This document shows positions 20,281 through 31,299 of a DNA stretch of 64,000 bases, one piece after another. The notes beneath the pieces were generated by a model, which was not told where the DNA came from, did not search any database, and was given only the letters and a program-made list of their open reading frames with translations. The DNA lies in the NCBI GenBank assembly GCA_947501885.1, contig CANMXN010000001.1:1550001-1614000 (forward strand). Direction: 5' to 3'. Source of the stretch: an uncultured Sphingorhabdus sp. Its GTDB lineage: Bacteria > Pseudomonadota > Alphaproteobacteria > Sphingomonadales > Sphingomonadaceae. The translations under genes and the position numbers were made by a program. Position 1 is the stretch's first letter; each line of letters starts with the position of its first letter.

Positions 20281-21063
20281 ATGGCCGAGTTTAGACTGCC
20301 CAAAAACAGTAGAATTCGTAATAAAGGTGAAACACATAAGTCCGAAACTAATGGAAAAGTAAAGAATTTCAAAGTCTATCGTTATGATCCTGATAGCGGT
20401 GCAAATCCGCGCTATGATAATTTCGAAATTGACCTTGAAGAATGTGGACCAATGGTACTTGATGCCTTGATCAAGATGAAAAGTGAACAAGATGCATCGC
20501 TTACCTTCCGCCGTTCTTGCCGCGAGGGAATTTGCGGTTCTTGCTCAATGAATATTGATGGTAAAAATGGTTTGGCTTGCACCACCGCCATCGAAGATAT
20601 TAAGGGTGATGTGCGTATTACGCCGCTGCCGCACATGGAAGTGATCAAAGACCTTGTTCCCGATTTTACTCATTTCTATGCACAATATGCATCGATCAAA
20701 CCATGGCTCCAAACAGTAACTCCTGAGCCCTCTGATAAAGAACGTTTGCAATCTCCCGAAGATCGCGAAAAGCTTGATGGCCTATATGAATGTATCTTGT
20801 GCGCATGTTGCTCCACCAGCTGCCCAAGCTATTGGTGGAATAGTGACAAATTTTTAGGGCCTGCAATATTGTTACAAGCCTATCGCTGGCTTGCTGATAG
20901 CCGCGATGAAATGACGGGCGAGCGCCTTGATGAATTGGAAGATCCTTTTCGTCTATACCGTTGCCATACCATCATGAATTGTGCCAATGCCTGTCCGAAA
21001 GGCCTATCACCTGCCAAGGCCATTGCAGAGACCAAAAAAATGGTCGCTGAACGCCAAATCTAA
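20281..21063 (+). CDS. sdhB: Succinate dehydrogenase iron-sulfur subunit
   Basis: SdhB carries electrons from the flavoprotein SdhA to the quinone site in complex II. The 260-aa protein has the 2Fe-2S ligands in [18 protein letters not shown]...LAC, and the 4Fe-4S and 3Fe-4S ligands in [16 protein letters not shown] and [17 protein letters not shown]. The ATG at 20281 is correctly spaced from AAAGGA at about 20266; the ATG at 20272 is too close to it. The upstream gene is a nucleotidyltransferase rather than sdhA, so sdhB is separated from sdhCDA here. Confidence 0.97.
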   Translation: MAEFRLPKNSRIRNKGETHKSETNGKVKNFKVYRYDPDSGANPRYDNFEIDLEECGPMVLDALIKMKSEQDASLTFRRSCREGICGSCSMNIDGKNGLACTTAIEDIKGDVRITPLPHMEVIKDLVPDFTHFYAQYASIKPWLQTVTPEPSDKERLQSPEDREKLDGLYECILCACCSTSCPSYWWNSDKFLGPAILLQAYRWLADSRDEMTGERLDELEDPFRLYRCHTIMNCANACPKGLSPAKAIAETKKMVAERQI

Positions 21064-21101
21064 GTAGCGCTAGATTATCGCTTTTATCATGGGTTGCCAC
21101 T

Positions 21102-21548
21102 ATGAATGATCAACCCTTTATCAGCCAAGACGATCCTGAGAACCCTGGTTGGCGCACATGGCAAATGGCCGTTGATGGTCTATACAACAGTTTTTTAGGC
21201 AAAATAATCATGCGCCGCGATAGGGACGATGCTCTAGTGCGAATGACCCCCGAAATAGAACATAGCAATTTGGGCGGTGTGATGCATGGCGGGGCAATGC
21301 TCGGCTTTATTGATGTCAGCCTCTTTGCTGCTATGGATATATTGAGCGATAATGCGCCTGGCTATGCAGTTACGATTGATTTGCAAACGCAATTTACCAG
21401 TGGCGCAAAATTACATCAACCCATCACCGCCCGCGTATCAGTGAGCCGCGAAACCGGTAGCCTATTGTTCATGCGTGGTCTCGTTGAACAAAATGATCAA
21501 TCTGTTGCTGCTTATACGGGCCTTATCAAAAAAGCTCATCCATCATAA
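21102..21548 (+). CDS. PaaI-family hotdog-fold thioesterase
   Basis: A 148-aa hotdog thioesterase likely to hydrolyse an acyl-CoA. The catalytic-site segment HSNLGGVMHGGAMLGFIDVSLFAA has the HGG and following acidic residue typical of PaaI/YbgC-like enzymes, and YAVTIDLQTQFTSGA matches the second conserved strand pair. The substrate is not deducible. It ends one base inside the start of zapE (TAATG), so the two are coupled. Confidence 0.85.
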   Translation: MNDQPFISQDDPENPGWRTWQMAVDGLYNSFLGKIIMRRDRDDALVRMTPEIEHSNLGGVMHGGAMLGFIDVSLFAAMDILSDNAPGYAVTIDLQTQFTSGAKLHQPITARVSVSRETGSLLFMRGLVEQNDQSVAAYTGLIKKAHPS

Positions 21549-22666
21549 TGCCACCATTTATCAATCATTATGAACGTTTGATAGCGGCCAGGGAATTAAA
21601 AGCCGACCCCGATCAACGCAATGCCGTTGTGCAATTATCACGCGTCAAAGAAGAGTTGGAGGCAATCCCACCGCGTGGCAGCGTAATATGGCGCGCTTTT
21701 GGCCGCAAGCCTGATCCAGTGCGCGGTATCTATATGTGGGGCGGGGTAGGACGCGGCAAGTCTATGTTAATGGATCTATTTTATGATAATATAAACATTC
21801 ACCGAAAACGACGGGCCCATTTTCATGAATTTATGATCGAGATTCACGCACGTCTTCGCACTGAGCGTGACAAAGAGAAAGGGGATCCTATTCCTCCCGT
21901 TGTTGAGGCGATTGCTGATGAAGCGCGATTGCTTTGCTTTGACGAAATGGTGGTCAATAATATGGCTGATGCTGCGATTATGTCACGCCTTTTTACCGGG
22001 TTAATAGCGGCAGGCGTCACTATAATTACAACCTCAAACCGAGTCCCACAGGATTTATATAAAGACGGACTTAACCGTGCCTTATTTTTACCCTTCATTG
22101 ATTTAATCAACGATAAATTGGATATCATCTCGCTTAATGGACCCACAGATTATCGTCGTGAACGGCTCGGTAATGCATCCATTTGGCATAATCCCAACGG
22201 AGAAAAAGCCACTAAAGCGTTAAGCAATATATTTTTCAGCCTTACCGATTATGCACCCGATGGCGAAGTACCGAGCGAAACTCTCCATATTAGCGAAGGC
22301 CGTACATTGACAATCCCACGCGCTTTAAAAGGCGTTGCCGTTGTATCATTCAAAAAATTATGTGCTGAAGCACGGGGTGCCGCCGATTATTTGGCTATCG
22401 CACGCAAATATCATAGCGTCATCATGGTTGGTATTCCAAGGCTAGGGCCTGAAAACCGCAATGAAGCAGCGCGTTTTGTGACATTCATCGATGCGCTCTA
22501 TGAATATAAAGTCAAATTTATGGCAAGCGCCGATGCATCACCCGATGATCTCTATAAAGAAGGTGATGGGAAATTTGAATTTGAACGCACTGTATCACGA
22601 TTACTCGAAATGCAATCCGAGGAATATTTATCACAAGGCCATGGTAGCGAAGACCAGCACAGTTAA
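21548..22666 (+). CDS. zapE: Cell division protein ZapE / AFG1-like ATPase
   Basis: A 372-aa AAA-type ATPase of the AFG1/ZapE family, linked to Z-ring dynamics and, in mitochondria, to respiratory-complex quality control. The Walker A is GGVGRGKSMLMDLFYD and the Walker B LLCFDEMVV. The downstream TTSNRVPQDLYKDGLNR is the family sensor-1 segment. The length is typical. It sits between sdhB and mdh, a neighbourhood seen in other alphaproteobacteria. Coupled to the upstream thioesterase gene. Confidence 0.93.
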   Translation: MPPFINHYERLIAARELKADPDQRNAVVQLSRVKEELEAIPPRGSVIWRAFGRKPDPVRGIYMWGGVGRGKSMLMDLFYDNINIHRKRRAHFHEFMIEIHARLRTERDKEKGDPIPPVVEAIADEARLLCFDEMVVNNMADAAIMSRLFTGLIAAGVTIITTSNRVPQDLYKDGLNRALFLPFIDLINDKLDIISLNGPTDYRRERLGNASIWHNPNGEKATKALSNIFFSLTDYAPDGEVPSETLHISEGRTLTIPRALKGVAVVSFKKLCAEARGAADYLAIARKYHSVIMVGIPRLGPENRNEAARFVTFIDALYEYKVKFMASADASPDDLYKEGDGKFEFERTVSRLLEMQSEEYLSQGHGSEDQHS

Positions 22667-22917
22667 GAAATATATTGCTATAGCACTGGCTCTCATATCT
22701 TTAATAGCACAACAGTTATTTAGCTCATCGACACACACGACTTCGCCGTTGTGCATGCACATATTATAGAAATAATAAGGTTGCGTTATAAGTTAAACGC
22801 TATTGCGAATGAATTGCATAAATTATTTACAGCCACGTTTAAAGTTGGCTTGTATCTGTATAATAATCGTTCTACTGAATATGTTAAAACAAGATTTTCG
22901 ATTAATGATAGGCATGA

Positions 22918-23916
<999 letters not shown>

Positions 23917-23922
23917 ATAGCT

Positions 23923-24489
23923 GTGATAAATATTTTTCTGGCCTCACCTATATTATTGCTCAGTTTATCTGATGCTGAGAATTTCAAGCTCGCATCTGAT
24001 GCAAGTGCAGCAGAAATCTTAGAAAAATATTGTCTCCCAAATGGTACTGTCGATGAAAAAGCGGCTGTACTAAAAGAAGATGGCTGGATAGATTTCATGT
24101 CGCCATTGAAAGGGGTGCCCGAAACAAATACAGGTTTTCGTACTTTCACTCACCAAACCCACCCACAAATCATTATTATCACTTCGCCTAGATCTGATAC
24201 TGATATGGTCAGAGATTGCGTTGTGAATGACATCGGCACTGATATAAAAATAACAATTAAAAATACAGTATTACGGTGGGGGAAACCAGAGAAACTTAAC
24301 TACACGGATGAAGGCAAATCAGAACTTTTTTATTATTGGCCATTATCCAAAAACGCAAATCGGGCACTGTTCGTAACTAAGAGTATGAACATCAACTCCA
24401 GAACAAATAGCGAGTTGGCATTAGTTGTGCGCTTCGGTAATTCTAAATTCCCAACAAAGGAAGAGATAAATGTCAATTTTAATCGATAA
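23923..24489 (+). CDS. Secreted protein of unknown function in the sucC position
   Basis: A 188-aa protein I do not recognise. Residues 1-16 ([16 protein letters not shown]) look like a short signal peptide with GTG as start codon; the rest is hydrophilic. It begins seven bases after mdh and overlaps the first 20 bases of sucD, so it lies inside the operon. Its composition is more AT-rich than mdh or sucD and its codon use differs from them by eye. In related genomes this slot usually holds sucC. No similarity to succinyl-CoA synthetase beta is visible, so it is an insertion or replacement, not a remnant. Confidence 0.7.
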   Translation: MINIFLASPILLLSLSDAENFKLASDASAAEILEKYCLPNGTVDEKAAVLKEDGWIDFMSPLKGVPETNTGFRTFTHQTHPQIIIITSPRSDTDMVRDCVVNDIGTDIKITIKNTVLRWGKPEKLNYTDEGKSELFYYWPLSKNANRALFVTKSMNINSRTNSELALVVRFGNSKFPTKEEINVNFNR

Positions 24490-25357
24490 AAATACCAAGG
24501 TCATTACACAAGGTATGACGGGTAAAACTGGTACGTTCCATACCGAGCAAGCCTTGGCCTATGGCACGCAAATGGTTGCTGGTGTTACCCCTGGTAAAGG
24601 CGGAACCGAGCATTTGGGTCTGCCCAATTTTAACACCGTCGCCGAAGCCAAAGAGGCAACGGGTGCAACGGCATCTGTCGTTTATGTGCCGCCCAAATTT
24701 ACCGCAGCTTCCATCATCGAGGCGATTGAGGCTGAGGTGGAGTTAATCGTTGCGATTACCGAAGGCGTTCCCGTCCTTGACATGGTGCAAGTAAAAGCGA
24801 AGCTTAAAGGCAGCAAATCACGTCTTGTCGGCCCTAATTGCCCCGGCGTTTTGACCCCTAATCAATGCAAAATCGGCATCATGCCTGGCAGCATCTTTAT
24901 GGAAGGCAGCGTTGGCGTGGTATCGCGCTCTGGCACGCTAACCTATGAAGCGGTGCATCAAACCACCGCTGTTGGCCTTGGCCAAACGACAGCCGTTGGT
25001 ATTGGCGGTGATCCCGTCAATGGCACCAACTTTATCGATGTGCTGGAGCTTTTCCTTGCCGATGATGACACCAAATCCATCATCATGATTGGTGAAATTG
25101 GCGGAAGTGCCGAAGAAGAAGCCGCGCAATTCTTGGCCGATGAAGCCAAAAAAGGCCGCAGCAAACCCACGGTTGGTTTTATTGCTGGCCGTACCGCGCC
25201 TCCAGGACGCCGTATGGGCCATGCTGGCGCGATTGTATCGGGCGGCCAAGGCGGCGCTGATGATAAAATCGCCGCAATGGAAGCCGCTGGCATCCGCGTA
25301 TCCCCAAGCCCATCAGAGCTTGGAACTACATTGGCGTCTCTATTAGCTGACGCTTAA
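24470..25357 (+). CDS. sucD: Succinyl-CoA synthetase alpha subunit
   Basis: SucD forms the CoA-binding and phosphohistidine half of succinyl-CoA synthetase, making ATP or GTP from succinyl-CoA. The 295-aa protein has the CoA-binding [15 protein letters not shown] and GVTPGKGG near the N-terminus and the phosphorylated His in [11 protein letters not shown]. The beta subunit gene sucC is not next to it or anywhere in the window. The ATG at 24470 follows GAAGAGAT inside the preceding gene. Confidence 0.97.
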   Translation: MSILIDKNTKVITQGMTGKTGTFHTEQALAYGTQMVAGVTPGKGGTEHLGLPNFNTVAEAKEATGATASVVYVPPKFTAASIIEAIEAEVELIVAITEGVPVLDMVQVKAKLKGSKSRLVGPNCPGVLTPNQCKIGIMPGSIFMEGSVGVVSRSGTLTYEAVHQTTAVGLGQTTAVGIGGDPVNGTNFIDVLELFLADDDTKSIIMIGEIGGSAEEEAAQFLADEAKKGRSKPTVGFIAGRTAPPGRRMGHAGAIVSGGQGGADDKIAAMEAAGIRVSPSPSELGTTLASLLADA

Positions 25358-25397
25358 CATTCAACCTTCTTAGCCTCCCGATACATAGGAAAAACAT

Positions 25398-28178
25398 ATG
25401 GGCATCGAAAATTTAGACATTGATCCAAATGATGAACCACAAAAAGGACCAAGCTGGCAAAAAGCGCATTGGCCCTTGAATGATGATAGCGATTTAACCG
25501 CCGCGCTTGACCCCATGCAGATGGAAGCAGCTATCAAAACTGCAAGCACAGCGCGCGGCAAGCCATTGTCAGGTGAAGAATTATCCAAAGCCGCGGGTGA
25601 TAGTATTCGCGCGATGATGCTGATCCGCACCTATCGTGTGCGCGGCCATTATGCCGCCAACTTAGACCCGCTTGGTCTATCAAAACTAGAACAGCCAGCC
25701 GATCTTTCGCCTGAATTTCATGGCTTCAAAGAAGAGGATATGGACCGCGAAATATATATGGGCGGTACATTGGGCGAAGAATATGCAACCATTCGTCAAA
25801 TAGTTGAAACATTACGCGCCAATTATTGCGGTAATGTTGGCCTAGAATATATGCATATATCCGACATAGAAGAGCGCCGTTTCTTGCAAGATAGGATGGA
25901 AGGCAAGCATGCCGTCGTTGAATTTACTCCAGAGGGCAAAAAGGCGATCCTCTCCAAAGTCATCCAAGGCGAAGTTTATGAGAGCTTTTTGGGTAAAAAA
26001 TATGTCGGCACCAAACGCTTTGGCTTAGATGGCGGTGAGGCTATGTTGCCTGCGTTGGAAGCCGTTATCAAATATGGTAGCCAATATGGCGTTGAAGAAA
26101 TTATTTACGGCATGCCGCACCGTGGGCGTCTCAATGTCCTCTCCAATGTGATGGCGAAGCCCTATCATGTCATCTTTCATGAATTTTCTGGGGGCAGCTC
26201 TAACCCCGATGATGTGGAAGGCAGCGGCGATGTGAAATATCACCTTGGCACATCCACAGACCGTGAATTTGATGGCGTAAGCGTCCATATGTCGCTTGTT
26301 CCTAACCCTTCGCATCTTGAGGCGGTTAACCCCGTTGTGCTTGGCAAGGTACGTGCCCAGCAAGTGGCGGCTGATGATTTGGAAAACCATAGCAGCGTAT
26401 TGCCCGTATTATTGCATGGTGATGCAGCCTTTGCTGGACAAGGTATTGTTTGGGAATGCCTCGGTTTCTCTGGTATCAGAGGCTATAACACGGGCGGCTG
26501 TATCCATTTTATTGTCAACAATCAAATTGGCTTTACCACCAGTCCACAATTTGCGCGTTCATCACCCTATTCATCCGATGTCGCCAAGGGTGTGCAAGCG
26601 CCTATATTCCATGTGAATGGGGATGATCCAGAGGCGGTAACATTTGCCTGTAAAATTGCGATTGAGTTTCGCCAAAAGTTTGGCCGCGATATTGTTATTG
26701 ATATGTGGTGCTATCGCCGCTTTGGCCATAATGAAGGCGATGAACCTATGTTCACACAGCCGCTTATGTATGCTGCCATTAAAAAGCATCCCAAAGTCAG
26801 CAAGCAATATGGCAAACGCCTCATCGAAGAAGGTGTCATTGACCAAGAATGGATCAACAGCATTACCAAGGAATATAATGACTTCCTTGAAACCGAATTT
26901 GAGCTTGGCAAAAATTATACACCCGACAAAGCCGATTGGTTTGAAGGGCGTTGGAGCGGATTGAGCGCACCAGCCGATCCAGAAACGGCACGCCGTAACG
27001 TTGAAACAGCCATTGATGGTAAATTATTTGAAAGTCTGGGACGTACATTAACAACAGTACCCAATCATGTAGAGATTCACAAAACTCTGGGCCGTGTTTT
27101 ATCGGCCAAGCAAAAGATGTTCGATGACGGCAAAGGCTTTGATTGGGCAACAGGCGAGGCGCTGGCATTTGGCTCTCTTATTAGCGAAGGTTATAATATT
27201 CGCCTTTCAGGACAAGATAGCGGACGCGGTACTTTTAGCCACCGTCATGCTGTCTGGGTGGATCAAAAAACGGGCGACAGGCATATTCCATTAACAACCG
27301 TACCGCACGGCCGCTTTGAGGTTTTAGACAGCCCGCTCTCTGAATATGGGGTGCTGGGTTATGAATATGGTTATGCTATGGCAGATCCCAAATCGCTAGT
27401 GATATGGGAAGCGCAATTTGGCGATTTTGCCAATGGCGCACAAATTATGATTGACCAATTCATTGCCAGTGGCGAGGCCAAATGGCTACGGGCTAATGGC
27501 CTAGTCATGCTGCTGCCACATGGCTATGAGGGGCAAGGGCCAGAGCATAGCAGCGCACGTCTTGAGCGTTTCTTACAATTATGCGCAGGGGACAATATTC
27601 AAGTTTGCAATATTACAACCCCCGCCAATTATTTCCATGTGTTGCGCCGTCAGATGATGCGTTCTTTCCGAAAACCCTTGGTAATTATGGCGCCAAAATC
27701 ATTACTACGTCACAAAATGGCTGTCTCTGAAGCCGAAGAGTTTCAAGGCGATAATCATTTCATGCGGATCAAGTCTGATACTAATCCGCCTGCTGATAAA
27801 GATATAAAGCGTTTGGTATTATGCTCGGGTAAAGTGGCGTTCGATCTGATTGAAGCGCGCGATGCAGCACAAGATAAAAATACGTCAGTTGTGCGCATTG
27901 AGCAGCTTTATCCGTTTCCTAGCGAACCATTGGTAAAACGTTTGAAAAAAATGACCAGCCTAGAAGAAGTGGTCTGGGCACAAGAAGAGCCGCAAAATAA
28001 CGGCAGCTGGTTCTTTGTTAACCCCATTATTGAACAATGTTTAATCGATGCTGGTGTCAAGCCAAAGCGCCCAACATATGCTGGACGCGACGCATCGGCA
28101 TCCACCGCAACGGGATTTGCACCCGTGCATAAAGAACAACAAGATGCCCTAGTTGCACAAGCATTAGGGCATAAGTAA
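25398..28178 (+). CDS. sucA: 2-oxoglutarate dehydrogenase E1 component
   Basis: The thiamine-diphosphate E1 of the 2-oxoglutarate dehydrogenase complex. It decarboxylates 2-oxoglutarate and passes the succinyl group to the SucB lipoyl domain. The 926-aa protein has the conserved GMPHRGRLNVL, the ThDP motif GDAAFAGQGIVWECLG...NNQIGFTT, the WCYRRFGHNEGDEP segment and the late SGQDSGRGTFSHRHAV and LPHGYEGQGPEHSSARLERFLQ. The ATG at 25398 follows AGGAAAAAC. sucB and lpd follow directly, so the whole complex is encoded together. Confidence 0.97.
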   Translation: MGIENLDIDPNDEPQKGPSWQKAHWPLNDDSDLTAALDPMQMEAAIKTASTARGKPLSGEELSKAAGDSIRAMMLIRTYRVRGHYAANLDPLGLSKLEQPADLSPEFHGFKEEDMDREIYMGGTLGEEYATIRQIVETLRANYCGNVGLEYMHISDIEERRFLQDRMEGKHAVVEFTPEGKKAILSKVIQGEVYESFLGKKYVGTKRFGLDGGEAMLPALEAVIKYGSQYGVEEIIYGMPHRGRLNVLSNVMAKPYHVIFHEFSGGSSNPDDVEGSGDVKYHLGTSTDREFDGVSVHMSLVPNPSHLEAVNPVVLGKVRAQQVAADDLENHSSVLPVLLHGDAAFAGQGIVWECLGFSGIRGYNTGGCIHFIVNNQIGFTTSPQFARSSPYSSDVAKGVQAPIFHVNGDDPEAVTFACKIAIEFRQKFGRDIVIDMWCYRRFGHNEGDEPMFTQPLMYAAIKKHPKVSKQYGKRLIEEGVIDQEWINSITKEYNDFLETEFELGKNYTPDKADWFEGRWSGLSAPADPETARRNVETAIDGKLFESLGRTLTTVPNHVEIHKTLGRVLSAKQKMFDDGKGFDWATGEALAFGSLISEGYNIRLSGQDSGRGTFSHRHAVWVDQKTGDRHIPLTTVPHGRFEVLDSPLSEYGVLGYEYGYAMADPKSLVIWEAQFGDFANGAQIMIDQFIASGEAKWLRANGLVMLLPHGYEGQGPEHSSARLERFLQLCAGDNIQVCNITTPANYFHVLRRQMMRSFRKPLVIMAPKSLLRHKMAVSEAEEFQGDNHFMRIKSDTNPPADKDIKRLVLCSGKVAFDLIEARDAAQDKNTSVVRIEQLYPFPSEPLVKRLKKMTSLEEVVWAQEEPQNNGSWFFVNPIIEQCLIDAGVKPKRPTYAGRDASASTATGFAPVHKEQQDALVAQALGHK

Positions 28179-28208
28179 TTTTCCTTTCAGATTGAGGACA
28201 TAAATATT

Positions 28209-29438
28209 ATGGCAAGCGAAGTTAAAGTCCCTGTATTGGGCGAATCTATCACCGAAGCAACCATTGGCGAATGGCTAAAAAATCCTGGCGAAGCCGTTGA
28301 AATAGACGATCCTATTGCTAGTCTGGAAACCGATAAGGTCACTATTGAGGTACCCGCACCAAGTGCAGGTGTGATGGGCGATTATATCTCTCAGCTTGGC
28401 GATACGGTCGAAGTTGGTGCAATTATCGCCATGATTGAAGATGGTGAAGCGAGCGCCTCACCCGCCAAAACAAGCGAAAAGCCAGCACAAAAAGAAGAGA
28501 CGCAGAAAGAGCAAGCGCCTGCTCCTGTAGCGAGCGGCGAAATGCCAACCATGTCACCCACCGTGCGGCGTTTGGTATTAGAACATGGTATTGACCCTAG
28601 CAAAGTATCTGGCACTGGCAAAGATGGCCGCCTCACCAAAGAAGATATATTAGCCGCTGTTGAAGAACAAGGCGGTAGCACGGTAAGACCAGCCCCTGAA
28701 AACGCTGGATCAGCTACAGTTGCTCCTGCTGCTCAGCGTGGTGAAGAACGTCAGCGCATGACACGCCTGCGCCAAACCATCGCAAAGCGCCTGAAAGGTG
28801 CGCAAGAAGAAGCGGCTTTGCTGACCACATTTAACGATGTGGATATGAGCGCGGTTATGGAAACGCGCAGCAAATATAAAGAATTGTTCGAGAAAAAACA
28901 TGGCGTAAGATTGGGCTTTATGGGCTTCTTTGCCAAAGCAGCGGCCCTAGCCGCAAAAAGCGTTCCATCGGTTAATGCGCAAATTGACGGCGATGAAATT
29001 GTCTATTTCAACTATATGGATATTAGCGTTGCTGTGAGCGCACCCAATGGTTTGGTTGTACCCGTGGTGCGCAATGCCGATTCTATGAGCTTTGCTGAAA
29101 TTGAATCGAGTATTGGTGATTTTGGTAAGCGCGCAAAAACAGGTGAGCTTACTATGGATGAAATGAAGGGCGGTACTTTCACTATTTCCAACGGCGGTGT
29201 CTTTGGCAGCCTCATGTCAACACCTATCATCAACCCACCACAGAGCGCCGTTTTAGGGCTACACCGCATTGAACAGCGCCCCGTTGTATTGGATGATGGT
29301 AGTATCGCTGCTCGTCCTATGATGTATATCGCACTCAGCTATGATCATCGCTTAATCGATGGGCGAGAGGCTGTTACCTTCCTTAAAATTGTGAAAGAAG
29401 CTACCGAAGACCCCACACGTCTTTTGATTGATCTGTAA
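28209..29438 (+). CDS. sucB: Dihydrolipoyl succinyltransferase E2 component
   Basis: The E2 core of the 2-oxoglutarate dehydrogenase complex. An N-terminal lipoyl domain carries the lipoylated Lys43 in [12 protein letters not shown]. An Ala/Pro/Glu-rich linker follows (about 80-115), then a peripheral-subunit-binding domain in [19 protein letters not shown], then the catalytic acyltransferase domain ending in [13 protein letters not shown] with the active His. At 409 aa with a single lipoyl domain it is typical. It lies 30 bases after sucA. Confidence 0.97.
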   Translation: MASEVKVPVLGESITEATIGEWLKNPGEAVEIDDPIASLETDKVTIEVPAPSAGVMGDYISQLGDTVEVGAIIAMIEDGEASASPAKTSEKPAQKEETQKEQAPAPVASGEMPTMSPTVRRLVLEHGIDPSKVSGTGKDGRLTKEDILAAVEEQGGSTVRPAPENAGSATVAPAAQRGEERQRMTRLRQTIAKRLKGAQEEAALLTTFNDVDMSAVMETRSKYKELFEKKHGVRLGFMGFFAKAAALAAKSVPSVNAQIDGDEIVYFNYMDISVAVSAPNGLVVPVVRNADSMSFAEIESSIGDFGKRAKTGELTMDEMKGGTFTISNGGVFGSLMSTPIINPPQSAVLGLHRIEQRPVVLDDGSIAARPMMYIALSYDHRLIDGREAVTFLKIVKEATEDPTRLLIDL

Positions 29439-29479
29439 ATATTATATGCCTTTTGACGGCAAGTAGAATGGAATAAATA

Positions 29480-30886
29480 ATGGCTGATAAATTTGATTAT
29501 GATGTAGTGGTAATTGGTGCAGGACCTGGCGGATATGTTGCCGCCATACGGGCTGCGCAATTGGGGCTTAAAACTGCTTGCGTTGAGAGCCGCGAAACAT
29601 TGGGTGGCACGTGTCTCAATGTCGGCTGTATCCCATCAAAAGCCTTATTGCACGCATCAGAATTATTCCATGAAGCTTCATCAGGGGCGATGGAAAAGTT
29701 CGGCATTAAAGTCAAAGGTGCAGAGCTTGATCTAGACGCCATGCACGCAGAAAAGCATAAAGCCGTTGGCGAATTAACGGGCGGTATTGAATTTTTGTTC
29801 AAGAAAAACAAAGTAACATGGCTAAAAGGCCATGCTGCTTTTACGGGACCGAATAGCCTTGAAGTTGATGGTAAAAATGTAACCGCAAAAGATATTATCA
29901 TTGCCACAGGATCGAATGTTGCGCCGCTTCCAGGCGTTGAAGTTGACAATGATGGCGCCATAGTGGTCGATAGCACAGGCGCACTTAACCTGCCCAAAGT
30001 ACCGAAACATTTGGTTGTTATTGGCGGCGGCGTTATTGGTTTAGAGCTTGGCAGCGTTTGGGGGCGTCTGGGTGCCAATGTGACGGTGGTTGAATATCTC
30101 GATCAAATTCTACCCGGTATGGATGGCGGCGTGCGCAAAGAAGCGGCCAAAATTTTCAAAAAGCAGGGCTTTGCCATGAAGATGTCCACCAAAGTCACGG
30201 GTGTGCATGTTAAAGGCAAAAAAGCGCATGTGAAAGTCGAACCTGCAAAGGGCGGTGATAGCGAGGTCATCGAAGCCGATGCTGTGCTGGTTTGTATTGG
30301 ACGCCGCGCCAATACAGAGGGGTTAAACCTAGAAGCTGCTGGCCTTAAAACCAATGATCGCGGCCAAGTGGAAATGGACCACCGTATGCAAACATCTGTG
30401 CCTAGCATCTGGGCTATAGGCGATGTTGCGCCCGGTCTTATGCTCGCGCACCGCGCCGAGGATGAAGGCGTTGCTGTGGCCGAGAATATTGCTGGCCTCA
30501 CAGGTATTGTGAACCATGATATCATTCCAGGTGTTGTCTATACCCATCCCGAAATTGCATCTGTTGGTCAAACTGAGGAAGAGCTGAAAGAAGCTGGCAT
30601 TGAATATAAGGTTGGTAATTTCCCATTCATGGCCAATAGCCGCGCCAAAACCAACCGTGATACCGACGGATTTGTAAAAATATTAGCCGATGCAAAAAGC
30701 GACCGTGTGCTCGGTGCGCATATCATATCATCGCTTGCAGGTACTATGATCGCGCAAATCGCTCAAGCGATGGAATTTGGTACAACTTCTGAGGATATTG
30801 CCTATACTTGCCATGCTCATCCAACCCATAGTGAAGCGATAAAAGAGGCTGCTATGGCTGTTATGGGCAAGCCGATTCATATGTGA
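29480..30886 (+). CDS. lpd: Dihydrolipoyl dehydrogenase E3 component
   Basis: The flavoprotein disulfide reductase that reoxidises dihydrolipoyl groups with NAD+. FAD-binding GAGPGGYVAAIRAAQLG is near the N-terminus. The redox disulfide is Cys45 and Cys50 in GGTCLNVGCIPSKALLH. The NAD-binding motif is VVIGGGVIGLELGSVWGRLG, the second FAD motif IWAIGDVAPG, and the dimer-interface catalytic His-Glu pair lies in CHAHPTHSEAIKEA. The length of 468 aa is normal. Last gene of the TCA operon. Confidence 0.97.
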   Translation: MADKFDYDVVVIGAGPGGYVAAIRAAQLGLKTACVESRETLGGTCLNVGCIPSKALLHASELFHEASSGAMEKFGIKVKGAELDLDAMHAEKHKAVGELTGGIEFLFKKNKVTWLKGHAAFTGPNSLEVDGKNVTAKDIIIATGSNVAPLPGVEVDNDGAIVVDSTGALNLPKVPKHLVVIGGGVIGLELGSVWGRLGANVTVVEYLDQILPGMDGGVRKEAAKIFKKQGFAMKMSTKVTGVHVKGKKAHVKVEPAKGGDSEVIEADAVLVCIGRRANTEGLNLEAAGLKTNDRGQVEMDHRMQTSVPSIWAIGDVAPGLMLAHRAEDEGVAVAENIAGLTGIVNHDIIPGVVYTHPEIASVGQTEEELKEAGIEYKVGNFPFMANSRAKTNRDTDGFVKILADAKSDRVLGAHIISSLAGTMIAQIAQAMEFGTTSEDIAYTCHAHPTHSEAIKEAAMAVMGKPIHM

Positions 30887-30899
30887 GGCTAATCCTATA

Positions 30900-31034
30900 T
30901 TGAGCGTCGACCCTATTACATTGGCAGCCCTTTGGCTGATTTGGATGGATTATATTGGCGTTGCTATATTTGCCGCATCGGGCGCATTAGCTGCGGCCCA
31001 TATAGTGGGTTTTTATTGCGTGCTAGCGCTATAA
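30900..31034 (+). pseudogene. Remnant of a TRIC/UPF0126-type membrane protein
   Basis: A 44-codon open frame from TTG at 30900 encodes a hydrophobic peptide with WMDYIGVAIFAASGALAAA. This closely matches the first membrane helix of the TRIC/UPF0126 (YicG/YadS-like) family, which normally runs to about 200 aa and continues into a conserved Gly-rich segment. Here the match stops after that helix and the frame ends at 31034. No further family motif is visible downstream. I read it as the 5' stub left by a deletion. A functional small membrane protein is possible but less likely. Confidence 0.5.
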
Positions 31035-31088
31035 AATGGGGATGGTGTTTGCCAATTTATAAAAAAGAAATTGTCAGTGATTAAGCTA

Positions 31089-31271
31089 TCACTTCTTAGC
31101 GAGAGATTGTTCCACCGTTATGGAACGTGTGTCGCTATAAATTTTGGCATGCCCATTATCGGCATTGAGAGGCTCTACGATACTAAGAGCCGCACTTCCA
31201 ATAGCGATACCGCCAAGCAAGGTTAGCGCAATATCAGACCGCAATAATTTTAAAATCTTCGTCATCTTCAT
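31089..31271 (-). CDS. Small single-span membrane protein, unknown
   Basis: A 60-aa ORF with a hydrophobic stretch at about residues 14-32 (IALTLLGGIAIGSAALSIV) flanked by a basic N-terminus, so a signal anchor or secreted small protein. I do not recognise a family. A perfect 14-bp palindrome lies just upstream at 31286-31299. The ribosome-binding site is weak (AAAAGATAA). The rest of the 30887-31446 gap holds the TRIC-like stub and AT-rich sequence without other genes. Confidence 0.45.
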   Translation of the reverse strand: MKMTKILKLLRSDIALTLLGGIAIGSAALSIVEPLNADNGHAKIYSDTRSITVEQSLAKK

Positions 31272-31285
31272 TTATCTTTTTCTGT

Positions 31286-31299
31286 CACATATATGTGAT
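31286..31299. promoter_or_regulatory. Perfect 14-bp palindrome upstream of the small membrane ORF
   Basis: TCACATATATGTGA is its own reverse complement. It sits 15 bases upstream of the start of the 60-aa ORF on the minus strand, a position suited to an operator. The cognate regulator is unknown and chance cannot be excluded in AT-rich sequence. Confidence 0.25.

Noticed and set aside
22640-22769. Hydrophobic small ORF overlapping the end of zapE
   Set aside because: It lies mostly inside or directly after zapE in another frame, and the hydrophobic stretch is short and unremarkable.
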